Positions 36,330-44,778 of a stretch of 64,000 nucleotides of DNA are shown here, piece after piece. The notes under the pieces are model-generated. The model was not told the DNA's origin and searched no databases. It worked only from the letters and a program-made list of their open reading frames with translations. Both the position numbers and the translations under genes were made by a program. The first letter of the stretch is position 1. The number at the start of each line of letters is the position of its first letter. Source of the DNA: Sinomicrobium oceani (GTDB lineage Bacteria > Bacteroidota > Bacteroidia > Flavobacteriales > Flavobacteriaceae); assembly GCF_900119185.1 (NCBI RefSeq), contig NZ_FPJE01000012.1, positions 1 to 64,000 on the forward strand, in the 5' to 3' direction.

Positions 36330-37016
36330 GTGGGCAGCAAAAACAAGCTAAAGCGATTCAGGGAGAACGAAACATTTTCCAATGTTATACAACCGGAGCG
36401 CAATGATGTGATCTCCGGGGGATTTCCGTTAAAAGGAACATGGCGATCCGGATTTTTTAAGAATGAAAACCCGATCGTCCTGGAACTCGGATGTGGTAAA
36501 GGAGAATATTCGGTAAATCTCGCACGCAGGTATCCCGGTAAAAATTTTATCGGGGTCGATATCAAAGGAGCCCGGTTCTGGAGAGGTGCCAAGACAGCGC
36601 TCGAAGAAGGTCTGGACAATGTAGCTTTTCTGCGCACACAGATAGAACTTATCGACCTGTTTTTTGACCGGGGAGAAGTGGACGAAATATGGATTACCTT
36701 CCCCGATCCGCAGATCAAGTACAAGAGGACAAAGCACCGGCTTACCAATGCGGAATTCCTGGGGAAGTATAAAACCGTACTCCGGGAAGGAGGTTTTGTA
36801 CACCTGAAGACGGACAGTGAGTTTATGCACGGGTATACTCTGGGACTTCTGCACGGGGCGGGATGTGAAGTGGTCTATGCGCATCACGACGTATATGGCA
36901 ACGATTATACACCGGAGGAAGTTACCGCTATTCAGACTTTCTACGAAAAGCAGTATCTTGAGCAACAGAAACCGATAACGTATATTAAATTCCGCATCAA
37001 TAACCTGCCGGAATAA
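36330..37016 (+). CDS. trmB: tRNA (guanine-N7-)-methyltransferase TrmB
   Basis: TrmB methylates G46 in the variable loop of tRNA with S-adenosylmethionine. The 228-residue protein starts with GTG. It has the SAM-binding LELGCGKGEYSVNLA (about 51-65) and the family motif DEIWITFPDPQIKYKRTKHR, and the C-terminal YIKFRIN. The N-terminus is rich in Lys/Arg, as usual for RNA binding. It leads a run of plus-strand genes, including the LysE-type exporter 3 bp on. Confidence 0.93.
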   Translation: MGSKNKLKRFRENETFSNVIQPERNDVISGGFPLKGTWRSGFFKNENPIVLELGCGKGEYSVNLARRYPGKNFIGVDIKGARFWRGAKTALEEGLDNVAFLRTQIELIDLFFDRGEVDEIWITFPDPQIKYKRTKHRLTNAEFLGKYKTVLREGGFVHLKTDSEFMHGYTLGLLHGAGCEVVYAHHDVYGNDYTPEEVTAIQTFYEKQYLEQQKPITYIKFRINNLPE

Positions 37017-37057
37017 ATTTGTACGGGAGATATCCCGAAAAAACCGACCGATCTGAG

Positions 37058-37702
37058 ATGACACATTCAGTGATTCTATTTTTCGCCACATTTTCTGCAG
37101 CAGCCCTCGGGGTGATGTTACCCGGACTGGTCAATATGACAGCGGCAAAGACCAGTGCTCAGAAAGGCAAAACAAATGGTATGCTGTTTTCTCTGGGCGC
37201 TTCCCTTATTGTTATCGGACAGGCTTATATAGGGGTGCTTGCGTCCAAATACCTGTACCGTAACCCGCATATTATAGACCTCTTACTGAAGGTGGCGGTG
37301 GCCGTGTTTGCTTTTTTTGCTATCTACTTTTTTGTTACCGGTAAGCGGCGCAAAGAAAAAAAGATGCGTACCGTGTATGTGGTCAGCAAAAGAAAGAGTT
37401 TTTTCAAAGGCGTGCTGCTCTCCTCGGTTAATCTTTTGCCCATACCGTATTTTTGCGGACTCAATGCGGCATGGAATGTTTCCGGCTGGATTAAGTTTCA
37501 GCTTGCAGATATCCTTATTTTTATCATGGCCGCAGGGATGGGGACATTTGCTACCCTGTACATGTACGTTGCGTATTTCAATAAACTCGAGAACAAAACC
37601 GGAAGGTTTACCAAGTATTCCGATTATATATTGAGCGGATTGATGCTCGTTCTGGTCATTATCACCCTGATCCGTATCTTTTACGGCAGGGCCGTTGCCT
37701 GA
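37058..37702 (+). CDS. LysE-family exporter/hypothetical membrane protein
   Basis: Start at 37058 (MTHSVILFF, 214 residues) matches the first membrane segment of the LysE family; the earlier frame runs out of trmB. Six hydrophobic segments are seen, with the PGLVNMTAAKTSAQKGKTNG loop after the first resembling the family's PGP...GxxxG region. Substrates of LysE relatives are amino acids and small cationic metabolites. The trmB-exporter-alkyltransferase cluster is conserved in some Flavobacteriia by memory; the substrate here is unknown. Confidence 0.72.
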   Translation: MTHSVILFFATFSAAALGVMLPGLVNMTAAKTSAQKGKTNGMLFSLGASLIVIGQAYIGVLASKYLYRNPHIIDLLLKVAVAVFAFFAIYFFVTGKRRKEKKMRTVYVVSKRKSFFKGVLLSSVNLLPIPYFCGLNAAWNVSGWIKFQLADILIFIMAAGMGTFATLYMYVAYFNKLENKTGRFTKYSDYILSGLMLVLVIITLIRIFYGRAVA

Positions 37703-37725
37703 TATATCCGCCTGAAAAAGCAGTG

Positions 37726-38064
37726 ATGGAAGAAGAGAACTTTTTTGAAAAAGTATATGCCGTAGCCCGGAAAATTCCTTCGGGCAGGGTAACGTCCTAC
37801 GGAGCCATTGCCCGTTATCTCGGAGCCGCACGCTCTGCACGGATGGTCGGCTGGGCTATGAATGCCTGTAACGGAAGAGAGGACGTACCGGCACACCGGG
37901 TGGTCAACCGCAAAGGGGTGCTTACCGGCAAGCATCACTTCGAAGGGACTAACCTGATGCAGCAACTCCTGGAAAACGAAGGCGTGGAGGTAGAAGATAA
38001 CCAGATCATAGATTTTGACATCCTGTTCTGGGACCCGTCGGACGAGTTGGATACGACGGAATAG
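37726..38064 (+). CDS. Alkyltransferase-like (ATL/MGMT-type) DNA-binding protein
   Basis: The 112-residue protein has the MGMT DNA-binding fold, with GRVTSYGAIARYLG and NACNGREDVPAHRVVNRKGVL. The alkyl-accepting cysteine of the PCHRV motif is replaced by Ala (PAHRV), so it cannot remove alkyl groups itself and should act as an ATL, which flags O6-alkylguanine for nucleotide excision repair. A GTG just upstream is possible, but ATG at 37726 is preferred. It lies 23 bp after the exporter gene, likely in the same transcript. Confidence 0.88.
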   Translation: MEEENFFEKVYAVARKIPSGRVTSYGAIARYLGAARSARMVGWAMNACNGREDVPAHRVVNRKGVLTGKHHFEGTNLMQQLLENEGVEVEDNQIIDFDILFWDPSDELDTTE

Positions 38065-38156
38065 CGGAGAAAAAAGGGAATACCGTATGATAGGAGATCC
38101 CTATCCGCAGATTGAGTATTTCTATATAAAGGTTTTAAAATATGAAAGTGAAACCT

Positions 38157-38196
38157 TATCTTTGTAATTTAGAATGAATTTAATTTAGAATGAGTC
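38157..38196 (+). promoter_or_regulatory. Promoter and 16-bp direct repeat before mrp
   Basis: TATCTTTG at 38157-38164 fits the TAnnTTTG -7 element. TAATTTAGAATGA follows at 38165-38177 and again at 38181-38193. These repeats lie at the expected transcript start and could bind an iron- or cluster-sensing repressor, but the factor is unknown. Confidence 0.55.
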
Positions 38197-38203
38197 TTTA
38201 CTA

Positions 38204-39337
38204 ATGAAGTTAGATAAAAAAGAAATAGTAAAAGCATTGGAAAAGATCACGGTGCCCGGAGAAGGTAAAAACATGGTGGAAAGCGGAGCTGTGACCAATG
38301 TAATGACTTTCGGAGATGAGGTCGTTGTCGATGTAACTATAAACAATCCGAGTTTGCAGGCCCGGAAGAAGACCGAGGTTGAAATCCTGAAGGCCATTCA
38401 TAAAGAAGTTTATGAAAAAGCAAAAATAAAGGTCAACCTCAAGGTAGATACCCCGGAAAAGAAACCCCAGATCAAGGGAAAATCGATTCCAGGGATCAAG
38501 AACGTCATCGCGGTAGCTTCCGGAAAAGGTGGCGTCGGGAAATCTACGGTTACGGTAAACCTCGCGGTTACCCTGGCCAGAATGGGGTTTCATGTCGGGT
38601 TGCTCGATGCGGATATTTATGGCCCCTCGGCCCCTATTATGCTCGATGTGGAGCGGGAAAGGCCATTGGCCATACAGGTAGACGGAAAATCCAAAATGAA
38701 GCCTGTGGAAAACTATGGGGTTAAGGTATTGTCTATCGGCTTTTTTACCCAGCCCGATCAGGCGGTAATATGGCGTGGGCCGATGGCTTCGAAAGCCCTT
38801 AACCAGATGATATTCGATGCCGCCTGGGGCGAACTCGATTTCCTTCTGGTAGACCTGCCTCCGGGAACAGGCGATATTCACCTGAGTATTATGCAGTCCC
38901 TTCCCGTTACCGGAGCCGTTGTGGTAAGTACGCCGCAAAATGTGGCTCTTGCCGATGCCAGGAAAGGTGTGGCGATGTTCCAGCAGGAAAGTATCAGTGT
39001 TCCCGTACTGGGGATCGTAGAAAATATGGCCTATTTTACCCCGGAAGAACTTCCGGAGCATAAATATTATATCTTCGGGAAAGAAGGAGCACGAAACCTG
39101 GCGGAAGACCTGGGAGTTCCTTTCCTCGGAGAGATCCCGCTGGTACAGAGTATCAGGGAAGCCGGAGACGTAGGGCGGCCTGCGGCATTGCAGACGGCTA
39201 CTCCGCTGGAAGAAGCCTTTGAAGAACTCACGAAGAGTGTGGTGCAGGAGGTTGTGGATCGTAATGAAAATCTACCCCCGACCGAAGCGATCAAAATAAC
39301 AACAATGGCCGGGTGCTCGGCGGCGAAAAAAAGATAA
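38204..39337 (+). CDS. Mrp/ApbC-type iron-sulfur cluster carrier ATPase
   Basis: Mrp proteins are P-loop carriers that deliver Fe-S clusters. The 377-residue protein has an N-terminal MIP18/DUF59 domain (about 1-90) and a ParA-like ATPase domain with a deviant Walker A GKGGVGKST. Where many Mrp proteins have a CxxC cluster-bridging motif (near ENMAYFTP), this one has ENMAYFTPEELPEHKYY with no Cys. A lone Cys is in the C-terminal MAGCSAAKKR tail. It overlaps the NifU-type gene's upstream frame and is likely co-transcribed with it. Confidence 0.9.
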   Translation: MKLDKKEIVKALEKITVPGEGKNMVESGAVTNVMTFGDEVVVDVTINNPSLQARKKTEVEILKAIHKEVYEKAKIKVNLKVDTPEKKPQIKGKSIPGIKNVIAVASGKGGVGKSTVTVNLAVTLARMGFHVGLLDADIYGPSAPIMLDVERERPLAIQVDGKSKMKPVENYGVKVLSIGFFTQPDQAVIWRGPMASKALNQMIFDAAWGELDFLLVDLPPGTGDIHLSIMQSLPVTGAVVVSTPQNVALADARKGVAMFQQESISVPVLGIVENMAYFTPEELPEHKYYIFGKEGARNLAEDLGVPFLGEIPLVQSIREAGDVGRPAALQTATPLEEAFEELTKSVVQEVVDRNENLPPTEAIKITTMAGCSAAKKR

Positions 39338-39390
39338 TACGTGGAGAGAAACCACTGAAGGCCGTTCCGCAGTACCATAAACTCAAAAAG

Positions 39391-39630
39391 ATGACAAAAG
39401 AAGAATTAAAACTGAACGTAGAGAAAGCCCTGGACGAGATCCGTCCCTTTCTGAAAAGTGATGGCGGTGATATATCCCTGGTTTCCATTGATGACGGAAA
39501 ACTTGTAAAAGTCCGTCTCGAAGGAGCCTGTACCGATTGTCACGTCAATCACATGACATTGAAAGCCGGGGTAGAAACTACGATAAAAAAGTACGCTCCC
39601 CAGATCGAAAGGGTAATAGGCGTCAGTTAG
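39391..39630 (+). CDS. NifU C-terminal domain-like iron-sulfur protein
   Basis: The start at 39391 (MTKEELKLNVE, 79 residues) fits the free-standing NifU C-terminal domain; a longer frame would overlap mrp. The scaffold's cysteine pair is in GACTDCHVNHMTLKAG (CxxC). Such proteins hold transient [4Fe-4S] clusters and pass them on, so pairing with Mrp makes functional sense. It lies 53 bp after the mrp stop. No scaffold genes iscU or sufU are in the window. Confidence 0.9.
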   Translation: MTKEELKLNVEKALDEIRPFLKSDGGDISLVSIDDGKLVKVRLEGACTDCHVNHMTLKAGVETTIKKYAPQIERVIGVS

Positions 39631-39747
39631 GGCACTACGAGGTAATATACCGTTCTCTTTATGCTTGGGGTAAAGGGAAAACGCCGGTTATTACCCCTGT
39701 TTTCCCGGAAACCGGGAAAGAGTCTGGAAATCCTAATTTACTATACA

Positions 39748-40800
39748 ATGATTAAAACAGATATACTGATTATCGGTGCCGGTCCTACGGGATTGTTTGC
39801 AGTTTTTGAAGCCGGATTATTAAAGCTGAAATGCCATATTATCGATGCGCTTCCGCAACCCGGCGGACAATTATCCGAAATTTACCCTAAGAAACCCATT
39901 TACGATATTCCCGGTTTTCCGGATGTTCTGGCAGGAGATCTTGTCGATAATCTGATGAACCAGATCAAATCGTTCGAACCCGGATTTACCCTGGGCGAAC
40001 GGGCGGAAACCATTGAAACGCTCGACGATGGCAGCTTTATCGTAACAACCAATAAAGGTACCCGCCATCACGCACCCGTTATCGCCATTGCAGGTGGCCT
40101 GGGAAGCTTTGAACCTCGTAAACCCCCGTTGGAGAATATCGATTTCTATGAAGATCGCGGGGTGGCCTACTTTATAAAAAACCCGGAAGTGTACCGCGAT
40201 CAACGTGTGGTCATTGCCGGAGGAGGAGATTCGGCACTGGACTGGAGTATTTTTCTGGCCGATGTTGCTTCGGAAGTAACGCTGGTGCACCGCAGAAATG
40301 AATTCCGCGGAGCGCTCGATTCTGTCGAAAAGGTTCAGGAACTTAAAAAACTGGGGAAAATAAACCTGGTGACCCCTGCAGAAATAACCGCCCTGCACGG
40401 GACAGATAAACTCGAGGCCCTTTCTATTAACCGTAACGGAGAGACAGCATTTCTCGAAGCGGACCACTTTATTCCGCTGTTTGGTCTGGCTCCGAAACTC
40501 GGTCCTATCGCCGATTGGGGACTGGAAATTGAAAAGAATGCCATCAAGGTAAACAACGCACTGGATTACCAGACCAATATACCGGGTATATTTGCTATTG
40601 GGGATGTAAATACCTATCCCGGGAAGCTGAAACTTATTTTGTGCGGTTTCCACGAGGCCACACTGATGTGCCAAAGTGCCTACCAGATTGTTAATCCGGG
40701 GAAAAAATACGTAATGAAATATACCACGGTAAGTGGTGTGGACGGTTTTGACGGCAGTCGTAAAGAAGCTCCGAAAGCTGTTATAAAGGCTATTGAATAA
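39748..40800 (+). CDS. Ferredoxin/flavodoxin-NADP+ reductase (type 2, YumC-like)
   Basis: The start at 39748 (MIKTDILIIGAGPTG) gives 350 residues and puts the FAD motif GAGPTG at residues 10-15, as usual; an earlier frame adds unlike text. The NADPH motif GGGDSALD lies mid-protein. The YPKKPIYDIPGF block is typical of the low-GC Gram-positive/Chlorobi type enzymes. It lacks the CxxC of thioredoxin reductase, so it is not TrxB. Located beside Fe-S proteins, it may supply electrons to ferredoxin; the real partner is unknown. Confidence 0.88.
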   Translation: MIKTDILIIGAGPTGLFAVFEAGLLKLKCHIIDALPQPGGQLSEIYPKKPIYDIPGFPDVLAGDLVDNLMNQIKSFEPGFTLGERAETIETLDDGSFIVTTNKGTRHHAPVIAIAGGLGSFEPRKPPLENIDFYEDRGVAYFIKNPEVYRDQRVVIAGGGDSALDWSIFLADVASEVTLVHRRNEFRGALDSVEKVQELKKLGKINLVTPAEITALHGTDKLEALSINRNGETAFLEADHFIPLFGLAPKLGPIADWGLEIEKNAIKVNNALDYQTNIPGIFAIGDVNTYPGKLKLILCGFHEATLMCQSAYQIVNPGKKYVMKYTTVSGVDGFDGSRKEAPKAVIKAIE

Positions 40801-40826
40801 TAATCACAACTCATAACGAATACTAC

Positions 40827-40860
40827 AACAAAGGAGGGGTATTTCCCCTCCTTTGTTGTT
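40827..40860. terminator. Terminator after the reductase
   Basis: AACAAAGGAGGGG pairs with CCCCTCCTTTGTT, followed by GTT; a perfect 13-bp stem 26 bp past the stop. Confidence 0.92.
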
Positions 40861-41031
40861 CAGGCATTTAGGCGCAAGGCAATATCATTAAAGGACCTTT
40901 TGAGCTTATACCGATCGGAAATTCCGGTTTTATATACTATAGGTAGAAGGCGAGCCGGGGCAACGGCCAAAGTTTTTACGCCCCCGGCATGTGCGAATAA
41001 TGCCATTTAAGGGATTGTGTTGACGACCAAC
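40861..41031. other. Intergenic region before the minisatellite
   Basis: No gene or strong structure seen apart from short A/T-rich text; the 21-bp array starts just after. Confidence 0.4.
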
Positions 41032-41556
41032 CCAGTCCTGTTCGCGGTCAACCTAATCCTGTTCGCGGTCAACCCAATCCTGTTCACAGTCAACCTAACC
41101 CTGTTTGCTGTTAATACAACCCTGTTCGCAGTCAACCCAATCCTGTTTGCTGTTAATACAACCCTGTTCGCAGTCAACCCAACCCTGTTCGCTGTTAACA
41201 CAACCCTGTTCGCGGTCAACACAACCCTGTTCGCGGTCAACACAACCCTGTTTGCGGTCAACACAACCCTGTTTGCGGTCAACACAATCCTGTTCGCAGT
41301 TAACCCAACCCTTTTAGCGGTCGGCATAACCCTGTTCGCAGGCAGCATAGCCCTGTTCGCTGTTAATACAACCCTGTTCGCGGTCAACCCAATCCTGTTC
41401 GCGGTCAACCCAACCCTTTTAGCAGTCAACACAACCCTGTTGGCGGTTGACATAACCCTTTTAGCAGTCAACCCAGTCCTGTTAGCGGTTAACATAAGCC
41501 TGTCAGCAGTCAACATAACCCTGTCAGCAGTCAACATAACCCTATTCGGTGTTAAC
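41032..41556. repeat. 21-bp tandem repeat array (about 25 units), open on both strands
   Basis: The unit is near AACCCTGTTCGCGGTCAACAC, repeated about 25 times with no spacer. Because 21 is divisible by 3, each strand reads as heptapeptide repeats: plus strand (T/P)(T/I)LFAVN, minus strand LTANRVV. Changes between units fall mainly on third positions, and third positions of the two frames face each other, so the pattern keeps both peptides. The plus frame begins at GTG 41017 and runs to 41592; the minus frame runs 41537 to 41007. Neither has a clear start region. I list it as a repeat, not a gene. Confidence 0.85.
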
Positions 41557-41592
41557 AGGGTTATGTTTATGCACAGTTTTTGGGGTTTTTAA

Positions 41593-42037
41593 TCGGGATA
41601 TCCCTATAGGCTTTCTTTTATGGACTTCTGTTGCCGGGAGGGGTGTAAAAAGGGTCATTATTTTATTGGAGCGATTACCATCCTTTTATTATACCCGGGA
41701 AAACCTTGTTTATACCTGCCCTTACTTTTTGGCCGTAAGTATGACAGATTTCGGACAGTAGCACCATGGGGTTGATGAAACATCGTCCTGTAGCATCGTT
41801 TACTCTGATATCCTCAGTTTTTGGGACCGGTATTTTTTTATACGATTTAAACTCTGTTTGATATTACCGGAGGTTCATTGTCGTTCCGGAAATTACTTCC
41901 GGGATTTGTGAAAAACGCTGCATCTTATATTTTGGAGTTAGAGTCCTTAATGAGCTATAAGTAAAAACTTTCACGTATTGAACGTGTTTGTCCTGTCCAT
42001 GAAATTAACCGGAAATAAACATGTTTTTTATTTTTAT
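41593..42037. other. Intergenic region before the TonB-peroxidase operon
   Basis: No convincing coding frame or RNA. It is AT-rich toward the right, where the operator-like palindrome (42038-42061) lies. Confidence 0.4.
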
Positions 42038-42061
42038 CAAATCTAAATAAATTTAAATTTG
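42038..42061. promoter_or_regulatory. Fur-like palindromic operator candidate
   Basis: The half-site CAAATCTAAAT is followed by AA and its near-exact reverse complement (one mismatch), centred 43 bp before the receptor's start codon. The TAAAT/ATTTA inverted repeat resembles iron-responsive boxes in Bacteroidota, but the regulator is not proven. Confidence 0.5.
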
Positions 42062-42091
42062 TACCGCAATATTCACCTGTACGAAAGATCC

Positions 42092-44746
42092 ATGCGGTTT
42101 ATAGTATTACTTTTATTGGGTACCTGCCTGCCATTGTCGGCACAACAATACATCTCGGGAACGGTTTCCGATGCCGATACCGGGAATCTCATGGCGGGGG
42201 TAAACATTATAGACCTTGTTTCGGGGCAATGGACTATTTCCGGAGATGACGGTGCTTTTACCATAGAAACTTCAGCCCGACAATTTGAGCTCCATTTTCA
42301 GATCCTTGGAAAAGAGACTTATGTACTGGACAATGAGGGGGCGGATGGTCTTGATCTCATGAAGCTTTCCATTGTACTGAAAGACAAAAATCTGAGACTC
42401 GATGAAGTGGAGGTAACAGGAGTACGGAAAAGGGACCGGGCAGGCTCTTCCATCCTTTTCGACAAATATGCCATCAGCCAGGTACAGGCCTTCAGTCTTG
42501 CAGAAATATTACAACAATTACCGGGCAGTGAAATAAGACCTTCCGTACTGAACGAGCCCCAGACCATTTCTCTTCGAACGGCCATGGCAAAGAAAAACAA
42601 TGCCTTTGGTGTTTCTTACGTCCTGGACGGTATGCAGCTTTCCAACGATGAGAATATGCAGCTATATAATACAAAGGCATCCGGGGTAACAACTTATGAT
42701 AATGTGAATACGGGTTATGATCTCCGGAGTATCCCGGCTTCCAACATCGAAAGTGTGGAAGTCATTGCCGGGATCCCTGATGCAAAGTACGGTAATCTTA
42801 CCAGTGGGATCATTAAAATAGACCGTAGAGCAGGGGTTTCTCCTTATAGGGTTTCGGCAAACATACGACAGGGGAAAACTTCCGTAAGTATAGATAAGGG
42901 GCTGCGGCTGGACGACCGTAACACGCTAAGCCTTTCTGCCGATTACCTGAACTCCAATGCCGATCCGCGGAATAGCCTGGAGCAATTTGATCGCATTACA
43001 ACCGGCCTGATCTGGAGTACTGTCAACCAGAATCAGGTTTTTAAGAATACACTATCCGTAACCCTTCGCAAGAACCTGGACGACATGAATTATGATAAGG
43101 ATAATAACGATGGCGGCCAGGTGGCCAAATACAAAAAGGAAACGGGTATCTTACTGAGTAACCGTGCCAAATGGGCTTTACAGTCCCGATGGATGGATAA
43201 TCTGGGGTTTCAGGCGGGAATTTCCTATGCTTCACAGGAATCCTATGATCAGCAGTTTGTGAATAACGGGGGTAAGGTAGTTCCCCTGGCTATGGAAACC
43301 GCATTACAACCCGGGGCCTACACTCCGGTGGCCTATCTCATGAAAAAGCAGGTTTTCGGTAAACCTCTCAATGTATCAGCGCGGCTGGACATTGACAAAT
43401 ATATCAATACCGGCGGCTGGGGACACAGCATAAGTTACGGTGCCGATTTCAGCCTAAGCGATAATCTCGGCCGGGGAAGGATATACGATCCTTCTTCAGC
43501 TAATGCCCAGGTAGTGCTCAGCGGACAATCAACCGGTGATGAAGGGGTCCGCCCGCTTGATTTTAACAAATACGTACAGTCTCAGAAGAGGTACGGCGTC
43601 TATTTTCAGGATAATATACGATATACGTTTGCCAATGACAGAAAGCTATACGCCAATATCGGGATGCGTTATGACAACCAGAGCGGATATTCCGGTTTCA
43701 GTCCGCGTGTCAACCTGGGCTATGAGCTCTCCGATAAGGTGAAAGTGCGTTTCGGTACCGGTTTTGCCTCCAAAGCGCCATCGCTCTCCAACCTCTTTCC
43801 GGGGGATAAGTATTTTGATTACGTCATGGCCGATTTCCGAACCAATTACTATTCCTATAACCTGGTACAGACCTTTGTAAAGAAAATAGATAAACAAGAA
43901 CTGAAACCTTCCAAATCCTGGAAATTCGAAGTCGGAGCAGACATTAATACGGCAATAGGAAATATCAGTCTTACCTCTTATTATAACAGGAGCTACGACG
44001 GTTTTATGGCAGTAGATGTCCGTGAACTCCGTCAACTTCCCCGGCTCGAATTTGATTTTCCCGAAGAGCATGGTGCCCCCACATATACGATTAGCGGTTA
44101 TGATCCTACTATTATCAAGCACAGTCTGTCCGTGAATTCCAGTGTTGCACGGGATTTCGGACTGGAATTTATGATGCATCTCAAAAAGATCAGGGCGATT
44201 AATACGTCATTCGCATTTTCCGGGGCCTATACCTTCAGTGATTCGTCTAACGGGGTTGATCTCGTGGAAAAGACTGATGATCCCCTCGAAAAAGAATACC
44301 TCTACGGATATTACCATAAGGCTAATGACAAGTTTGATGCCCTGAGGTTACGCCTGACCGCGACCCATCATATTCCGGATATAGGGCTATTGATTTCCCT
44401 GACTGCCGAACAGTTTACCCGGACCACCAGTTATGCTGTGCTCAGGGATAATCGTCCTTTTGCTTACGCCAATGCCAATCTCGAATATTTCGAGATCCCC
44501 GAGGCAGAGCGGGATAACCAGAAGTACAGTCCGTTGTGGAAGGATATGTCGGTCACACAAGACCGGACCTACCCGGCATATCACAATTTTCACCTGAGAG
44601 TTACCAAGGAAATGCTCAACGGGCTCAGCCTGTCCTTTTACGCATATAATTTTCTGAATTACAGGCCTTATGTTAAAATACTTGATGCATATAGTATAAG
44701 GAATCAGAAAGTGTCATTCGGCGGTAACGTAAAATTTGTTTTTTAA
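42092..44746 (+). CDS. TonB-dependent receptor of a four-gene transport operon
   Basis: I start it at ATG 42092 (MRFIVLLLLG), which gives a clean signal peptide ending LSAQQ and 884 residues; an upstream TTG frame is less likely. It has a CarboxypepD_reg-like domain (about 18-100, YISGTVSDADTGNLMAGVNI), a plug (about 120-270, with LPGSEIRPSVLNEPQTISLR and VLDGMQLSNDENMQL) and a barrel ending GGNVKFVF. No SusD partner follows; a DUF4876-like lipoprotein and another barrel do. The Fur-like palindrome suggests metal-linked import. The ligand is unknown. Confidence 0.9.
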   Translation: MRFIVLLLLGTCLPLSAQQYISGTVSDADTGNLMAGVNIIDLVSGQWTISGDDGAFTIETSARQFELHFQILGKETYVLDNEGADGLDLMKLSIVLKDKNLRLDEVEVTGVRKRDRAGSSILFDKYAISQVQAFSLAEILQQLPGSEIRPSVLNEPQTISLRTAMAKKNNAFGVSYVLDGMQLSNDENMQLYNTKASGVTTYDNVNTGYDLRSIPASNIESVEVIAGIPDAKYGNLTSGIIKIDRRAGVSPYRVSANIRQGKTSVSIDKGLRLDDRNTLSLSADYLNSNADPRNSLEQFDRITTGLIWSTVNQNQVFKNTLSVTLRKNLDDMNYDKDNNDGGQVAKYKKETGILLSNRAKWALQSRWMDNLGFQAGISYASQESYDQQFVNNGGKVVPLAMETALQPGAYTPVAYLMKKQVFGKPLNVSARLDIDKYINTGGWGHSISYGADFSLSDNLGRGRIYDPSSANAQVVLSGQSTGDEGVRPLDFNKYVQSQKRYGVYFQDNIRYTFANDRKLYANIGMRYDNQSGYSGFSPRVNLGYELSDKVKVRFGTGFASKAPSLSNLFPGDKYFDYVMADFRTNYYSYNLVQTFVKKIDKQELKPSKSWKFEVGADINTAIGNISLTSYYNRSYDGFMAVDVRELRQLPRLEFDFPEEHGAPTYTISGYDPTIIKHSLSVNSSVARDFGLEFMMHLKKIRAINTSFAFSGAYTFSDSSNGVDLVEKTDDPLEKEYLYGYYHKANDKFDALRLRLTATHHIPDIGLLISLTAEQFTRTTSYAVLRDNRPFAYANANLEYFEIPEAERDNQKYSPLWKDMSVTQDRTYPAYHNFHLRVTKEMLNGLSLSFYAYNFLNYRPYVKILDAYSIRNQKVSFGGNVKFVF

Positions 44747-44778
44747 CCTGATTAATAACCAATGAAATAAATATCAAT

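Noticed and set aside
41032-41556. CRISPR array
   Set aside because: The 21-bp units are contiguous with no unique spacers between them, units are diverged, and no cas genes are nearby.
41549-41761. Short plus-strand frame after the minisatellite
   Set aside because: Starts inside the array, 70 codons without motif; unlikely to be a gene.
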